Positions 51,908 to 59,284 of a stretch of DNA of 64,000 nt are shown here, piece by piece. Position numbers and translations under genes: made by a program. The notes under the pieces are model-generated. The model did no database searches and was not told the origin of the DNA. It saw only the letters and a list, made by a program, of their open reading frames with translations. How positions within the stretch are numbered: position 1 is the first letter of the stretch; every line of letters begins with the position of its first letter. The DNA lies in contig NZ_MUHW01000018.1 in NCBI RefSeq assembly GCF_002007235.1, positions 1 through 64,000 on the forward strand. Direction: 5' to 3'. Origin of the DNA: Oribacterium sp. C9 (GTDB taxonomy: Bacteria; Bacillota; Clostridia; Lachnospirales; Lachnospiraceae).

Positions 51908-53404
51908 ATGATCAGTTTTCTAATTTGTCTTTGCTTACTGATCGCAGGCTACTTTACCTATGGTAAATTGGTTGACAGCACATTTGGTCCTGATGACCGT
52001 GAAACCCCGGCCGTTACAATTAACGATGGTGTTGACTATGTAGTTTTACCACAGTGGAAGCTGTTCCTGGTTCAGCTTTTGAACATCGCAGGTCTCGGTC
52101 CTATCTTTGGAGCACTTCAGGGCGCACTTTGGGGACCTATCGTTTTCCTTTGGATCACATTAGGTACTATCTTTGCCGGTGGTGTACATGATTATTTCTC
52201 AGGTATGCTCAGTGAGAGAAATAATGGATACTCTATCGCAGAGGTAACAGGAAAGTATTTAGGAAATACCATGAAGTCGATCATGAGAGTATTCTCGGTT
52301 GTTCTTCTCGTTATGGTAGGTACAGTATTTGCAGTAGGACCTGCAGGTCTTATAGTACAGCTCCTTTCAAGTAAGGGTGTTACAGGAGCATTTGCAAATA
52401 CAGCTGTATGGCTTGCAATAATTCTTGCATACTACTTTATAGCTACTTTTATTTCCATCGATAAGATTATCGGAAAGATTTACCCTGTATTCGGAATCTG
52501 CCTTATCATCATGGCAATAGGTGTTGTTATCGGATTACCAATTAATGGTTTCCATACACCTGAGCTTTGGGACCACTTCTACAATATGCATCCGGGTTCT
52601 ACTCCTGTATGGTCATTCATGTTTATAACTGTAGCATGTGGAGCTATCTCGGGTTTCCATTCAACTCAGTCACCTCTTATGGCCAGATGCCTTAAGTCAG
52701 AGAGACAGGGACACTTCGTATTCTACGGAGCAATGGTAGCAGAAGGATGTATAGCTCTTGTATGGGCAGCTGCAGGTGTTTCTATTTATGAGACAACAGG
52801 CGGACTTAACACAGGTCTTAAAGAGATCCTTGCAGGCGGACAGTCAGTAGCGATCTATGATGTCTGCGTAAAGACCATGGGTAACATTGGTGTTGTACTT
52901 GCTATGCTCGGTGTAGTTGCATGTCCTATCACATCAGGTGACACAGCATTCCGTTCAGCAAGATATACAGTTGCCGACTGGATCAAGATGGATCAGGAGT
53001 CCTTCTCCAACAGACTTAAGCTTTGTGTTCCATTACTTGGATGCGGTGCTTTCCTTGGATTCGGAAACTCTTTCGGAATCTTCAGCTATGCAGTTATCTG
53101 GAGATACTTCTCATGGACAAACCAGACTCTGGCTATGCTGGTACTCTGGACAGGTTCTATGTACCTCGTAAGAGAGAAGAGAAATTATTGGGTTTGCGCA
53201 GTTCCTGCAACATTCATGTCAGCTGTTTCAGCTACATACTTCCTGATGGCTCCTGAGTGTCTGGGACTTATCCCATTCTTCACAAACAACACAGCTGTTG
53301 CATATCCACTTGGAATCATCATCGCAGCATTCTTCCTGTATCTCTTCATCAGAGCTTCAAAGAAGTACGGTACAAATCAGAATGCTCATCTGGCGCACGC
53401 CTAA
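51908..53404 (+). CDS. cstA: CstA family carbon starvation / pyruvate or peptide transporter
   Basis: A 498-residue integral membrane protein with about 14 hydrophobic helices. The CstA signatures LLNIAGLGPIFGALQGALWG, FAGGVHDYFSGMLSERNNGY and SGFHSTQSPLMARCLKSE are clear. It belongs to the shorter form of the family (E. coli CstA is about 700 aa). Characterised members import pyruvate or peptides; which applies here is unknown. It has its own promoter, TAATTAGGGAGG ribosome site and no cotranscribed partner. Confidence 0.93.
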   Translation: MISFLICLCLLIAGYFTYGKLVDSTFGPDDRETPAVTINDGVDYVVLPQWKLFLVQLLNIAGLGPIFGALQGALWGPIVFLWITLGTIFAGGVHDYFSGMLSERNNGYSIAEVTGKYLGNTMKSIMRVFSVVLLVMVGTVFAVGPAGLIVQLLSSKGVTGAFANTAVWLAIILAYYFIATFISIDKIIGKIYPVFGICLIIMAIGVVIGLPINGFHTPELWDHFYNMHPGSTPVWSFMFITVACGAISGFHSTQSPLMARCLKSERQGHFVFYGAMVAEGCIALVWAAAGVSIYETTGGLNTGLKEILAGGQSVAIYDVCVKTMGNIGVVLAMLGVVACPITSGDTAFRSARYTVADWIKMDQESFSNRLKLCVPLLGCGAFLGFGNSFGIFSYAVIWRYFSWTNQTLAMLVLWTGSMYLVREKRNYWVCAVPATFMSAVSATYFLMAPECLGLIPFFTNNTAVAYPLGIIIAAFFLYLFIRASKKYGTNQNAHLAHA

Positions 53405-53588
53405 AACGTAGGTTTTCGGATACTGAATAGGAGGAGTACCGGAACTTATGATAATGTCAACTGACCACTGGCATTTTAAAAATTAAATATTTGCATGATG
53501 CACAGAAAAGACGTTAACGTACACTGTTCATCATAACGGGAAATAGTTCATCCTTATGAACAAATTTTCACTTTGACAAATTAATACA

Positions 53589-53625
53589 TGACAGGGTGGG
53601 GACAAACTTCACCCTGTCATATTTT
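53589..53625 (+). terminator. terminator between cstA and the next gene
   Basis: Ten-bp perfect stem TGACAGGGTG (53589-53598) with CACCCTGTCA (53610-53619), followed by TATTTTT. It is about 185 bases after cstA and close to the next ribosome binding site, so it could also be an attenuator. Confidence 0.8.
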
Positions 53626-53645
53626 TACAGCAACAGGAGGACATT

Positions 53646-54653
53646 ATGTTATTTACTCCAACATGTCTCGGAACGACAACATTAAGCAGGGAAGAGCTTA
53701 AGGAAGATAAGAAAAACTGTATAAAGGTGGGTCCTTGTGGTTTAGGAAAGGAAGCCATGTACCTGAATAGTTTCTTTATAGACAGATGCTACTACATAAG
53801 TTACAGAGACATTAGCAGATGCTTTAAACGTGTGGCTATGAGTAAAGGTGGATTCTCGGGCAAGGGGATCTTCGGAACGATGCCGTATCTTGTTGTAAAG
53901 TATGGAACCGGTCTTGAAAAGCAATGTAATTTCAAATACGAGGAAGAGGTAGATATCTTTCTTACAGAACTTGGAAAAATAAGACCGGATATGCCTCTTC
54001 ACAGTGTTGAGGCTGAATATAAGCTTAAGAAGGCAGAAGAAGAGGAGAAGGCCAGATATCTGAAGGTACTTTCTCCTGAACAGGAATCTTCGGTCAAGGA
54101 ATTAAGAGATGCTGAAAAACTCATCAATAACTATGAGGATCAGTATACCAGACTGTCAACTACAGCCAAGCAGAAGAGAGTCATAGACAGGATCAACCCG
54201 ACTTATCAGAAGGTTGCCATGGTCATTCTGATGCTTGCCATTTTCTCTGCAATATTCGGTGTATTTTCTATACTGAAGGGGCAGGGAATGGCTATATATT
54301 TTGTTCTTTTCGGTTTTTCATTTATTTTTATAGTTATATCCTCAAGGATCCTTCCTACTGGACATAACAACAAGCGGAGCGCACAGAAGGAATGGGATGA
54401 TGCCCTTTCCGATATGAAGTCAACGATTGCAGATAATGTTGATTTTCCGCTTCCACCGCAGTATGCCCATCCTGTAGTTATCGAGAGAATGATAAGAGTC
54501 ATAAGAGAGGGAAGAGCAACAACTATTGCGGAAGCCTTCAAGACCATGAAGGATGATTTAAGAAAACTTAACAGCGATGTTACCGTATCTCAGAAGGAAT
54601 ATGATGAAGTAGTTACGGTAAAACCGATGTTTTTGGTAATGGATTATAAATGA
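53646..54653 (+). CDS. uncharacterised membrane protein, possible PH-like N-domain
   Basis: A 335-residue protein I do not recognise. Residues 1-110 read like a small beta domain ending in a helix, perhaps PH-like (NCIKVGPCGLGKEAMYLNSF, CYYISYRDISRCFKRV, MPYLVVKYGTGLEKQ, FLTELGKI). A charged coiled coil (about 118-180) leads to two adjacent transmembrane segments (about 191-213 and 217-238) and a soluble C-terminus with FPLPPQYAHPVVIERMIRVI. It would be anchored with both ends on the same side. No enzymatic motif. An AGGAGG site precedes the start. Function unknown. Confidence 0.65.
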   Translation: MLFTPTCLGTTTLSREELKEDKKNCIKVGPCGLGKEAMYLNSFFIDRCYYISYRDISRCFKRVAMSKGGFSGKGIFGTMPYLVVKYGTGLEKQCNFKYEEEVDIFLTELGKIRPDMPLHSVEAEYKLKKAEEEEKARYLKVLSPEQESSVKELRDAEKLINNYEDQYTRLSTTAKQKRVIDRINPTYQKVAMVILMLAIFSAIFGVFSILKGQGMAIYFVLFGFSFIFIVISSRILPTGHNNKRSAQKEWDDALSDMKSTIADNVDFPLPPQYAHPVVIERMIRVIREGRATTIAEAFKTMKDDLRKLNSDVTVSQKEYDEVVTVKPMFLVMDYK

Positions 54654-54714
54654 TCTGACAAAGGCATGAAAAATTTATCAAGGTGTCGGATATGAAAATT
54701 CAAATATAAAAAGA

Positions 54715-54746
54715 AAAACCTCCGGGAGAATCTTCTCGGAGGTTTT
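54715..54746. terminator. bidirectional terminator between convergent genes
   Basis: AAAACCTCCGGGAGAA (54715-54730) pairs with TTCTCGGAGGTTTT (54733-54746) with a one-base bulge; A and T runs flank both sides. Confidence 0.85.
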
Positions 54747-54803
54747 GTTCATGTATATCTATTTAATTTACCCGGTGTAATGATGTCCAAAGTACAATGA
54801 TAG

Positions 54804-55658
54804 TCAAAGTGCAATGACTATACCGCCGTCCTCTGCATAAACTGTAGCAACACCCATGGTGTTTGTGATGACTATCCTGCGGAATGGTGCAAGCTTTAAA
54901 AGTTCTTCCTTTACATATTCTGCACGCTCAAGACAGTTCACATGAGAAATGGTGAGAAGCATATGCTTTGTTTTCTCAGGACCGCCTGCTCTTTCAACTG
55001 CAAGCTGAACCATACGCTTTATGGCCTTGTTGAGACCTCTCTGCTGATCGAGCTTCTGAATGACACCGCTTACCGCAGTCATAACAGGCTTTATGTTAAG
55101 CGCTGTAGCCAGGAAGGACTTCATAGCCGAAAGTCTTCCGTTCTTACGAAGATTTTCGAGGGATTCAAGTACGAAGTATACCTGCATAACATCTATCTTG
55201 TCTGTCATGTAGCTGACAACCTCATCAAAGGTCTTGCCTTCATTCTTTAATTCCTGGATAGTGAGACAAAGATTAAGCTCACCGGCGGTTGCAGTGTTTG
55301 TGTTGAACACCTTGATCTTTTTCGTGCTGTCCGGATGTTCCTCTTCATACATCTGAACACCTACTACAGCAGACTGATAGGATCCTGAAAGATGCTCTGA
55401 AATGGTTATAACATATATCTCATCGGAATCACTTTCTTCGATAGCCTGCTTATAGGCTTCTGGTGAAGGGCAGGCGGTTTTTGCGCCTACTGAGGATTCC
55501 TTGAGTCTTCTGATGAAATCCTGCTGATCGAAATGTTCATCATCAATTACTGTATAAGAACCGATTTCCAATGTAAGGGGAACTATAGAAAAATGAGGAT
55601 CAGCTTTTAATTCAGGTGTGTAATCACAACAGCTGTCTCCTATAACTTTGTAATCCAT
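54804..55658 (-). CDS. DegV family fatty-acid-binding protein
   Basis: A 284-residue DegV protein; the family binds fatty acids and some members deliver them to fatty acid kinase (FakB). Visible are VIGDSCCDYTPELKADPHFS, KTACPSPEAYKQAI, ISEHLSGSYQSAVVG with the conserved Ser near the ligand head group, and NLRKNGRLSAMKSFLATAL. Whether it serves a Fak kinase here is not shown; no fakA is nearby. Start ATG 55658 follows TGGAGG. It has a consensus promoter. Confidence 0.92.
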   Translation of the reverse strand: MDYKVIGDSCCDYTPELKADPHFSIVPLTLEIGSYTVIDDEHFDQQDFIRRLKESSVGAKTACPSPEAYKQAIEESDSDEIYVITISEHLSGSYQSAVVGVQMYEEEHPDSTKKIKVFNTNTATAGELNLCLTIQELKNEGKTFDEVVSYMTDKIDVMQVYFVLESLENLRKNGRLSAMKSFLATALNIKPVMTAVSGVIQKLDQQRGLNKAIKRMVQLAVERAGGPEKTKHMLLTISHVNCLERAEYVKEELLKLAPFRRIVITNTMGVATVYAEDGGIVIAL

Positions 55659-55698
55659 ATAACCTCCACGTTTCTTGACGTAGTTTTGATTACTACAT

Positions 55699-55726
55699 AT
55701 TATAACAAAGGATAAAAGTATGTCAA
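55699..55726 (-). promoter_or_regulatory. promoter of the DegV gene
   Basis: On the minus strand TTGACA (55721-55726), 16-base spacer, TATAAT (55699-55704), about 40 bases before the start codon. Full consensus. Confidence 0.82.
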
Positions 55727-55817
55727 TGACCTTGCCCTAACGTCACTTAAGCGGTAATATTAATAAATATGTGAAATACCTGTATTTTCATTTTTATATG
55801 AGGTATAGCATATAAAT

Positions 55818-55890
55818 ATACAGGAAAAATTTGTTCCTGTATAGTACGTCAGCTCTGCTCGCATTGAAATCAAAACAGACTGACGTTTTT
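55818..55890 (+). promoter_or_regulatory. two consecutive hairpins in the leader of the deacetylase-like gene
   Basis: Hairpin 1: ATACAGGAA (55818-55826) with TTCCTGTAT (55834-55842). Hairpin 2: ACGTCAG (55846-55852) with CTGACGT (55880-55886) plus a T run, resembling an intrinsic terminator 15 bases before the GAGGGT ribosome site. It may be an attenuator. Confidence 0.5.
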
Positions 55891-55905
55891 ATAAGAGGGT
55901 AGAAT

Positions 55906-57741
55906 ATGAGCTTAAAAAAGTTTTCTCAAAACAGTTCCAACCGTTCGACTAATGCATCTACTTCCCGCAACGGTTCCCGTAATATAAGCAGTCATTCCGA
56001 AAGCAATGGATATACAAGAAGGATTCCTTCACAGGAGGATTTCGGAGGTGAATATCATAGAACTTCACGTCGTTCCAGAAGAAGAGCATTTGATGATATT
56101 CCGGAGGATTCAGAGGATTTCTTTTTGGACTCGGATAACTATGATACAGAAAATGTAAAGGATGATTATGAATCAGGAGCTTATGCTGATCATAGCTACA
56201 GGACTAAGGATTCATATGATTCAGAGCATTTTGATGCGGATATCTCAGTATATCCGGATGAAGAAAAATCCTTCGACGAAAGACTTGCCGAGGGGCGCGA
56301 AGCAATAAGAAGCAGAAACAGACAGAGTGTGAGAAAGAGAAAGCAGATGAGATTCTCTGCAATCCTTATAACCATAGACATTCTCGTACTGCTAGTACTG
56401 GGTGTTCTTTTCTTTACCGGCAAGCTGAATCTCGCAGGACTGTTTGGTAAGAAGGAAGCAGTAGAAACGACCGTTGCCGTGGAGGAGACAACAGAAGCTC
56501 AGGAATCGGAGATAGAGTCGGAGAGCGCTATGGCAGAAGCGGATCTCAGTCAGCTCTTAGCTGTAAGTGACAGACAGGCTGCGATGTATGATTATGATGC
56601 GGCGGTTGAAACATTGACATCTTCTAGCTATGCGGCAGATCCACAGGTACAGGCGAAGATTCAGGAGTACCAGACAACAGCTGCGTCCTGCGTTGCCTTC
56701 GATAATTCTCAGGTGACACATGTTTTCTTCCATATACTCTGTGTAGATACAGACCGTGCATTCACTAATGACGCAGCCGGAAAGGACTTCAATCAGGTAA
56801 TGACTACCATACCTGAGTTTGAGGCCATACTTCAGCAGATGTATGACAGAGGTTACGTTCTGGTAGGTCTTCATGACATGGCTGAGATCGAGATACAGCC
56901 TGACGGTACAGAAAAGATGGTCAGAAAAAAGATCATGCTTCCTGAAGGAAAGAAGGCATTCGTCATGTCGGAAGATGATGTCTGCTACTATGAATACATG
57001 GAGGGCAAGGGCTTTGCAGACAAGATGGTGCTTGACGAGAACGGCAAGCTAAAGCTTCAGTATACGGATGCAGCGGGCAATGTCTCTGTCGGAGATTATG
57101 ACATAGTTCCTATACTTGATAATTTCATCGAGCAGCATCCTGATTTCTCATACAGAGGCGCAAAGGCTATCATAGCATTTACCGGATATAACGGTGTTCT
57201 TGGTTACAGAACGGATGAGACCTATGATGAAAGCTCACCTAACCGTGATCCTAAGATGAAGGCTAATCCGAATATAGCTGAGGATAGAGAGACCTGTAAG
57301 GTTCTTATGCAGGCACTTGTTGATGATGGTTATGAGCTTGCTTCTCACAGCTGGGGTCATCTGAATTTCACAAACAGAGATCTTAGTACCCTTACCAAGG
57401 ACACAGACAGATGGGAGCGTAACGTGGAAACTCTCATGCCCGGAAACTGTGATATCATCCTTTATCCGTTTGGTGCTGACATAGCTGACTGGCATCCTTA
57501 TTCAACGGATAATGAAAAGTTTAACATGCTTCAGAATGCCGGATTCAGATATTTCTGTAATGTGGATTCTTCTAAGGTTTGGGTACAGTTCGGAGACAAC
57601 TTTGTCCGACAGGGTAGACGAAACCTCGACGGATACAGGATGTGGATGGATTTCTCCGGACAGGATAATAAGCTTTCAGATCTTATGGATGTAAAGACTG
57701 TCTTTGATCAGAGAAGACCGACACCTATCACATGGAATTAA
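55906..57741 (+). CDS. membrane-anchored polysaccharide deacetylase-like protein
   Basis: A 611-residue protein. A cytoplasmic, Ser/Arg/Asp-rich tail of about 145 residues precedes one transmembrane helix (about 150-172, ILITIDILVLLVLGVLFF). An outside spacer rich in Glu/Thr follows, then a NodB-like domain. The motif GYELASHSWGHLNF carries the HxxxH metal site of CE4 deacetylases, and HVFFHILCVDT with ILYPFGADIADWHPY fit the fold. It probably deacetylates peptidoglycan or another wall polymer, but the first Asp-Asp motif is not canonical (CVDTDR), so activity is uncertain. A single gene. Confidence 0.82.
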   Translation: MSLKKFSQNSSNRSTNASTSRNGSRNISSHSESNGYTRRIPSQEDFGGEYHRTSRRSRRRAFDDIPEDSEDFFLDSDNYDTENVKDDYESGAYADHSYRTKDSYDSEHFDADISVYPDEEKSFDERLAEGREAIRSRNRQSVRKRKQMRFSAILITIDILVLLVLGVLFFTGKLNLAGLFGKKEAVETTVAVEETTEAQESEIESESAMAEADLSQLLAVSDRQAAMYDYDAAVETLTSSSYAADPQVQAKIQEYQTTAASCVAFDNSQVTHVFFHILCVDTDRAFTNDAAGKDFNQVMTTIPEFEAILQQMYDRGYVLVGLHDMAEIEIQPDGTEKMVRKKIMLPEGKKAFVMSEDDVCYYEYMEGKGFADKMVLDENGKLKLQYTDAAGNVSVGDYDIVPILDNFIEQHPDFSYRGAKAIIAFTGYNGVLGYRTDETYDESSPNRDPKMKANPNIAEDRETCKVLMQALVDDGYELASHSWGHLNFTNRDLSTLTKDTDRWERNVETLMPGNCDIILYPFGADIADWHPYSTDNEKFNMLQNAGFRYFCNVDSSKVWVQFGDNFVRQGRRNLDGYRMWMDFSGQDNKLSDLMDVKTVFDQRRPTPITWN

Positions 57742-57836
57742 AAAATAAAATACTTATCATAAAAATTTGTAAAGTGAAAATATATTGATATATAAGCAGT
57801 GATTATGTAAAATATGAATCTGCGTTATAATGAGAC

Positions 57837-57868
57837 AAAGGGTATGTGACGAAAGTACATGCCCTTTT
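57837..57868 (+). terminator. terminator after the deacetylase-like gene
   Basis: AAAGGGTATGT (57837-57847) pairs with ACATGCCCTTT (57857-57867), one wobble, then a short T run. A moderate terminator. The gap 57742-58086 holds this, a promoter and an inverted repeat. Confidence 0.7.
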
Positions 57869-57885
57869 ATGTTGCTACTTTTCAC

Positions 57886-57914
57886 TTGAAATGCCCTTTT
57901 ATGGGTGTTATACT
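57886..57914 (+). promoter_or_regulatory. promoter of the YerC gene
   Basis: TTGAAA (57886-57891), 17-base spacer, TATACT (57909-57914), giving a leader of about 165 bases. Confidence 0.7.
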
Positions 57915-57973
57915 ACTTTCGAGTTATAAAGTGTAAAAGTGCAAAAGATTAGCGTGTTAAATCAGTAAAGCAC

Positions 57974-58020
57974 GGAACCTGCACATTTATATAGTTCTGA
58001 CCTGATGAAATTCAGGTTCC
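57974..58020 (+). repeat. inverted repeat in the YerC leader
   Basis: GGAACCTG (57974-57981) and CAGGTTCC (58013-58020) enclose 31 bases. It could form a hairpin in the leader; function unknown. Confidence 0.55.
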
Positions 58021-58086
58021 ATATAGCGTCAGACCTTAACAGAGTAGATCATGATGAGGTCTGAGAATTATGATAGAGGATTTGAA

Positions 58087-58395
58087 ATGAACAGTAAGTT
58101 AAAGACAAAAGAAGTTGATCATTTATTTGATGCCATACTGACACTTAAGTCTAAGGATGAGTGCTATAAGTTTTTTGAGGATGTATGCACCATCAACGAG
58201 CTTCTTTCCATGGCTCAGAGATATGAAGTGGCAAAGATGCTTCGCGAGGGAGAGACTTATCTTAATATCGCAAAGGCTACAGGGGCTTCTACAGCAACTA
58301 TTTCAAGAGTCAATCGTTCACTGAATTATGGTGCTGACGGTTATGATATGGTATTTGAAAGACTCGGTTATGAGGATAATCTGAAGAAGAAATAA
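58087..58395 (+). CDS. YerC/YecD family TrpR-related protein
   Basis: A 102-residue TrpR-superfamily protein. Helices run from VDHLFDAILTLKSKDECYKF, with the DNA-binding HTH around SMAQRYEVAKMLREGETYLN and IAKATGASTATISRVNRSLN. YerC/YecD proteins are DNA-binding regulators of the TrpR fold; the ligand is unknown to me. ATG 58087 follows AGAGGATTTGA. A single gene with its own promoter and terminator; the neighbouring genes do not suggest tryptophan metabolism. Confidence 0.9.
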   Translation: MNSKLKTKEVDHLFDAILTLKSKDECYKFFEDVCTINELLSMAQRYEVAKMLREGETYLNIAKATGASTATISRVNRSLNYGADGYDMVFERLGYEDNLKKK

Positions 58396-58402
58396 TAAAA
58401 AG

Positions 58403-58434
58403 GGCGGGACAACAGATAGTTGTTCCGCCTTTTC
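58403..58434. terminator. terminator between YerC and the convergent DUF1836 gene
   Basis: GGCGGGACAAC (58403-58413) pairs with GTTGTTCCGCC (58419-58429), loop AGATA, then four T; an A run precedes it, so it may act both ways. Confidence 0.88.
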
Positions 58435-58440
58435 AGTGAT

Positions 58441-59088
58441 TTATTTCTTTTTCTTCATGGCTCTTTCTGCAGCCTGTCTAGCAAGTTCGGCTTCATGCAG
58501 CTTGTCAGCGATCTTTTCCATGAGGAGCTTCTTCATAAAAACATCCAGACCAAGTTCACATAAGAAAGAGAAAAGCTGAAGCTCGCTTCTGTCTTCATCC
58601 GAAAGATCTGAAAACTTGGGATCGTCGCTTCTGAAGGAATCAAGTGACATCTTTGCCATGGTTTCAACCTCTGCAAAGATACGTTTCTTTTCATCAGGTT
58701 CTAATGTAAAGACTTCATCATAGATATCAGTCAGTGTAACAGTAGGATGTCCAGAAAAATATTTTTCATTAAGAGGACGTAAGATGACTTCAATATCACT
58801 TAACTGAAGTATACCCTTGTAATAATAAATAAACAGGAGAATGAGCATATGCTCCCTGTTGTATCTTTTACGATCAGGAGGAGGGAGAAGCTTGTTCTTC
58901 GCATAATTGTTTATCATGGTCTTGGTCAACGCCTTATCCTCATGATGCCTCTTTATGGGGTCAAGATGCTGATCCATAAAGCCTGTTACCTGATCCATAT
59001 AAAGATCGATATTAGGGATATCATCTGTAGTGATATGATCCAGAGAATGGAAATATTCAATTAATTCTTCAAAGTATTTTTCGTCCAT
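58441..59088 (-). CDS. DUF1836 family protein
   Basis: A 215-residue DUF1836 protein. The N-terminal ~110 residues hold the recognisable domain (LTKTMINNYAKNKLLPPPDR with KRYNREHMLILLFIYYYKGI), which resembles a MerR-like winged helix. The rest is helical and ends with a Lys-rich tail. No catalytic motif is seen; a regulatory role is inferred. ATG 59088 is chosen because a strong promoter (-10 TATACT at 59096-59101) lies inside any longer reading, leaving no room for a ribosome binding site. The mRNA may be leaderless. Confidence 0.85.
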   Translation of the reverse strand: MDEKYFEELIEYFHSLDHITTDDIPNIDLYMDQVTGFMDQHLDPIKRHHEDKALTKTMINNYAKNKLLPPPDRKRYNREHMLILLFIYYYKGILQLSDIEVILRPLNEKYFSGHPTVTLTDIYDEVFTLEPDEKKRIFAEVETMAKMSLDSFRSDDPKFSDLSDEDRSELQLFSFLCELGLDVFMKKLLMEKIADKLHEAELARQAAERAMKKKK

Positions 59089-59095
59089 GCCGTAA

Positions 59096-59124
59096 AGTAT
59101 AACACAATCCATTTTTTGCCACAA
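59096..59124 (-). promoter_or_regulatory. promoter of the DUF1836 gene, likely leaderless
   Basis: On the minus strand TTGTGG (59119-59124), 17-base spacer, TATACT (59096-59101), with only 7 bases to the ATG at 59088. Transcription would start at or within a base or two of the start codon. Confidence 0.55.
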
Positions 59125-59284
59125 TAAATACTTTTGACCCCTTAAGGGTCATATGTTATAATCGAGCGACGTTGAATCAAAACAGGCTAAGACAGAGATT
59201 CATCATGAGAATTTACAGTCTAAGGATTTAGACATTTATATAAAAGAAACATCAGATGATTATAAGTTTATAAATAGGAGAAGC

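Noticed and set aside
57837-57867. Possible c-di-GMP riboswitch because of a GTGACGAAAG loop
   Set aside because: Only the short loop resembles it; the tetraloop receptor and conserved flanking helices are missing, and the hairpin fits a terminator.
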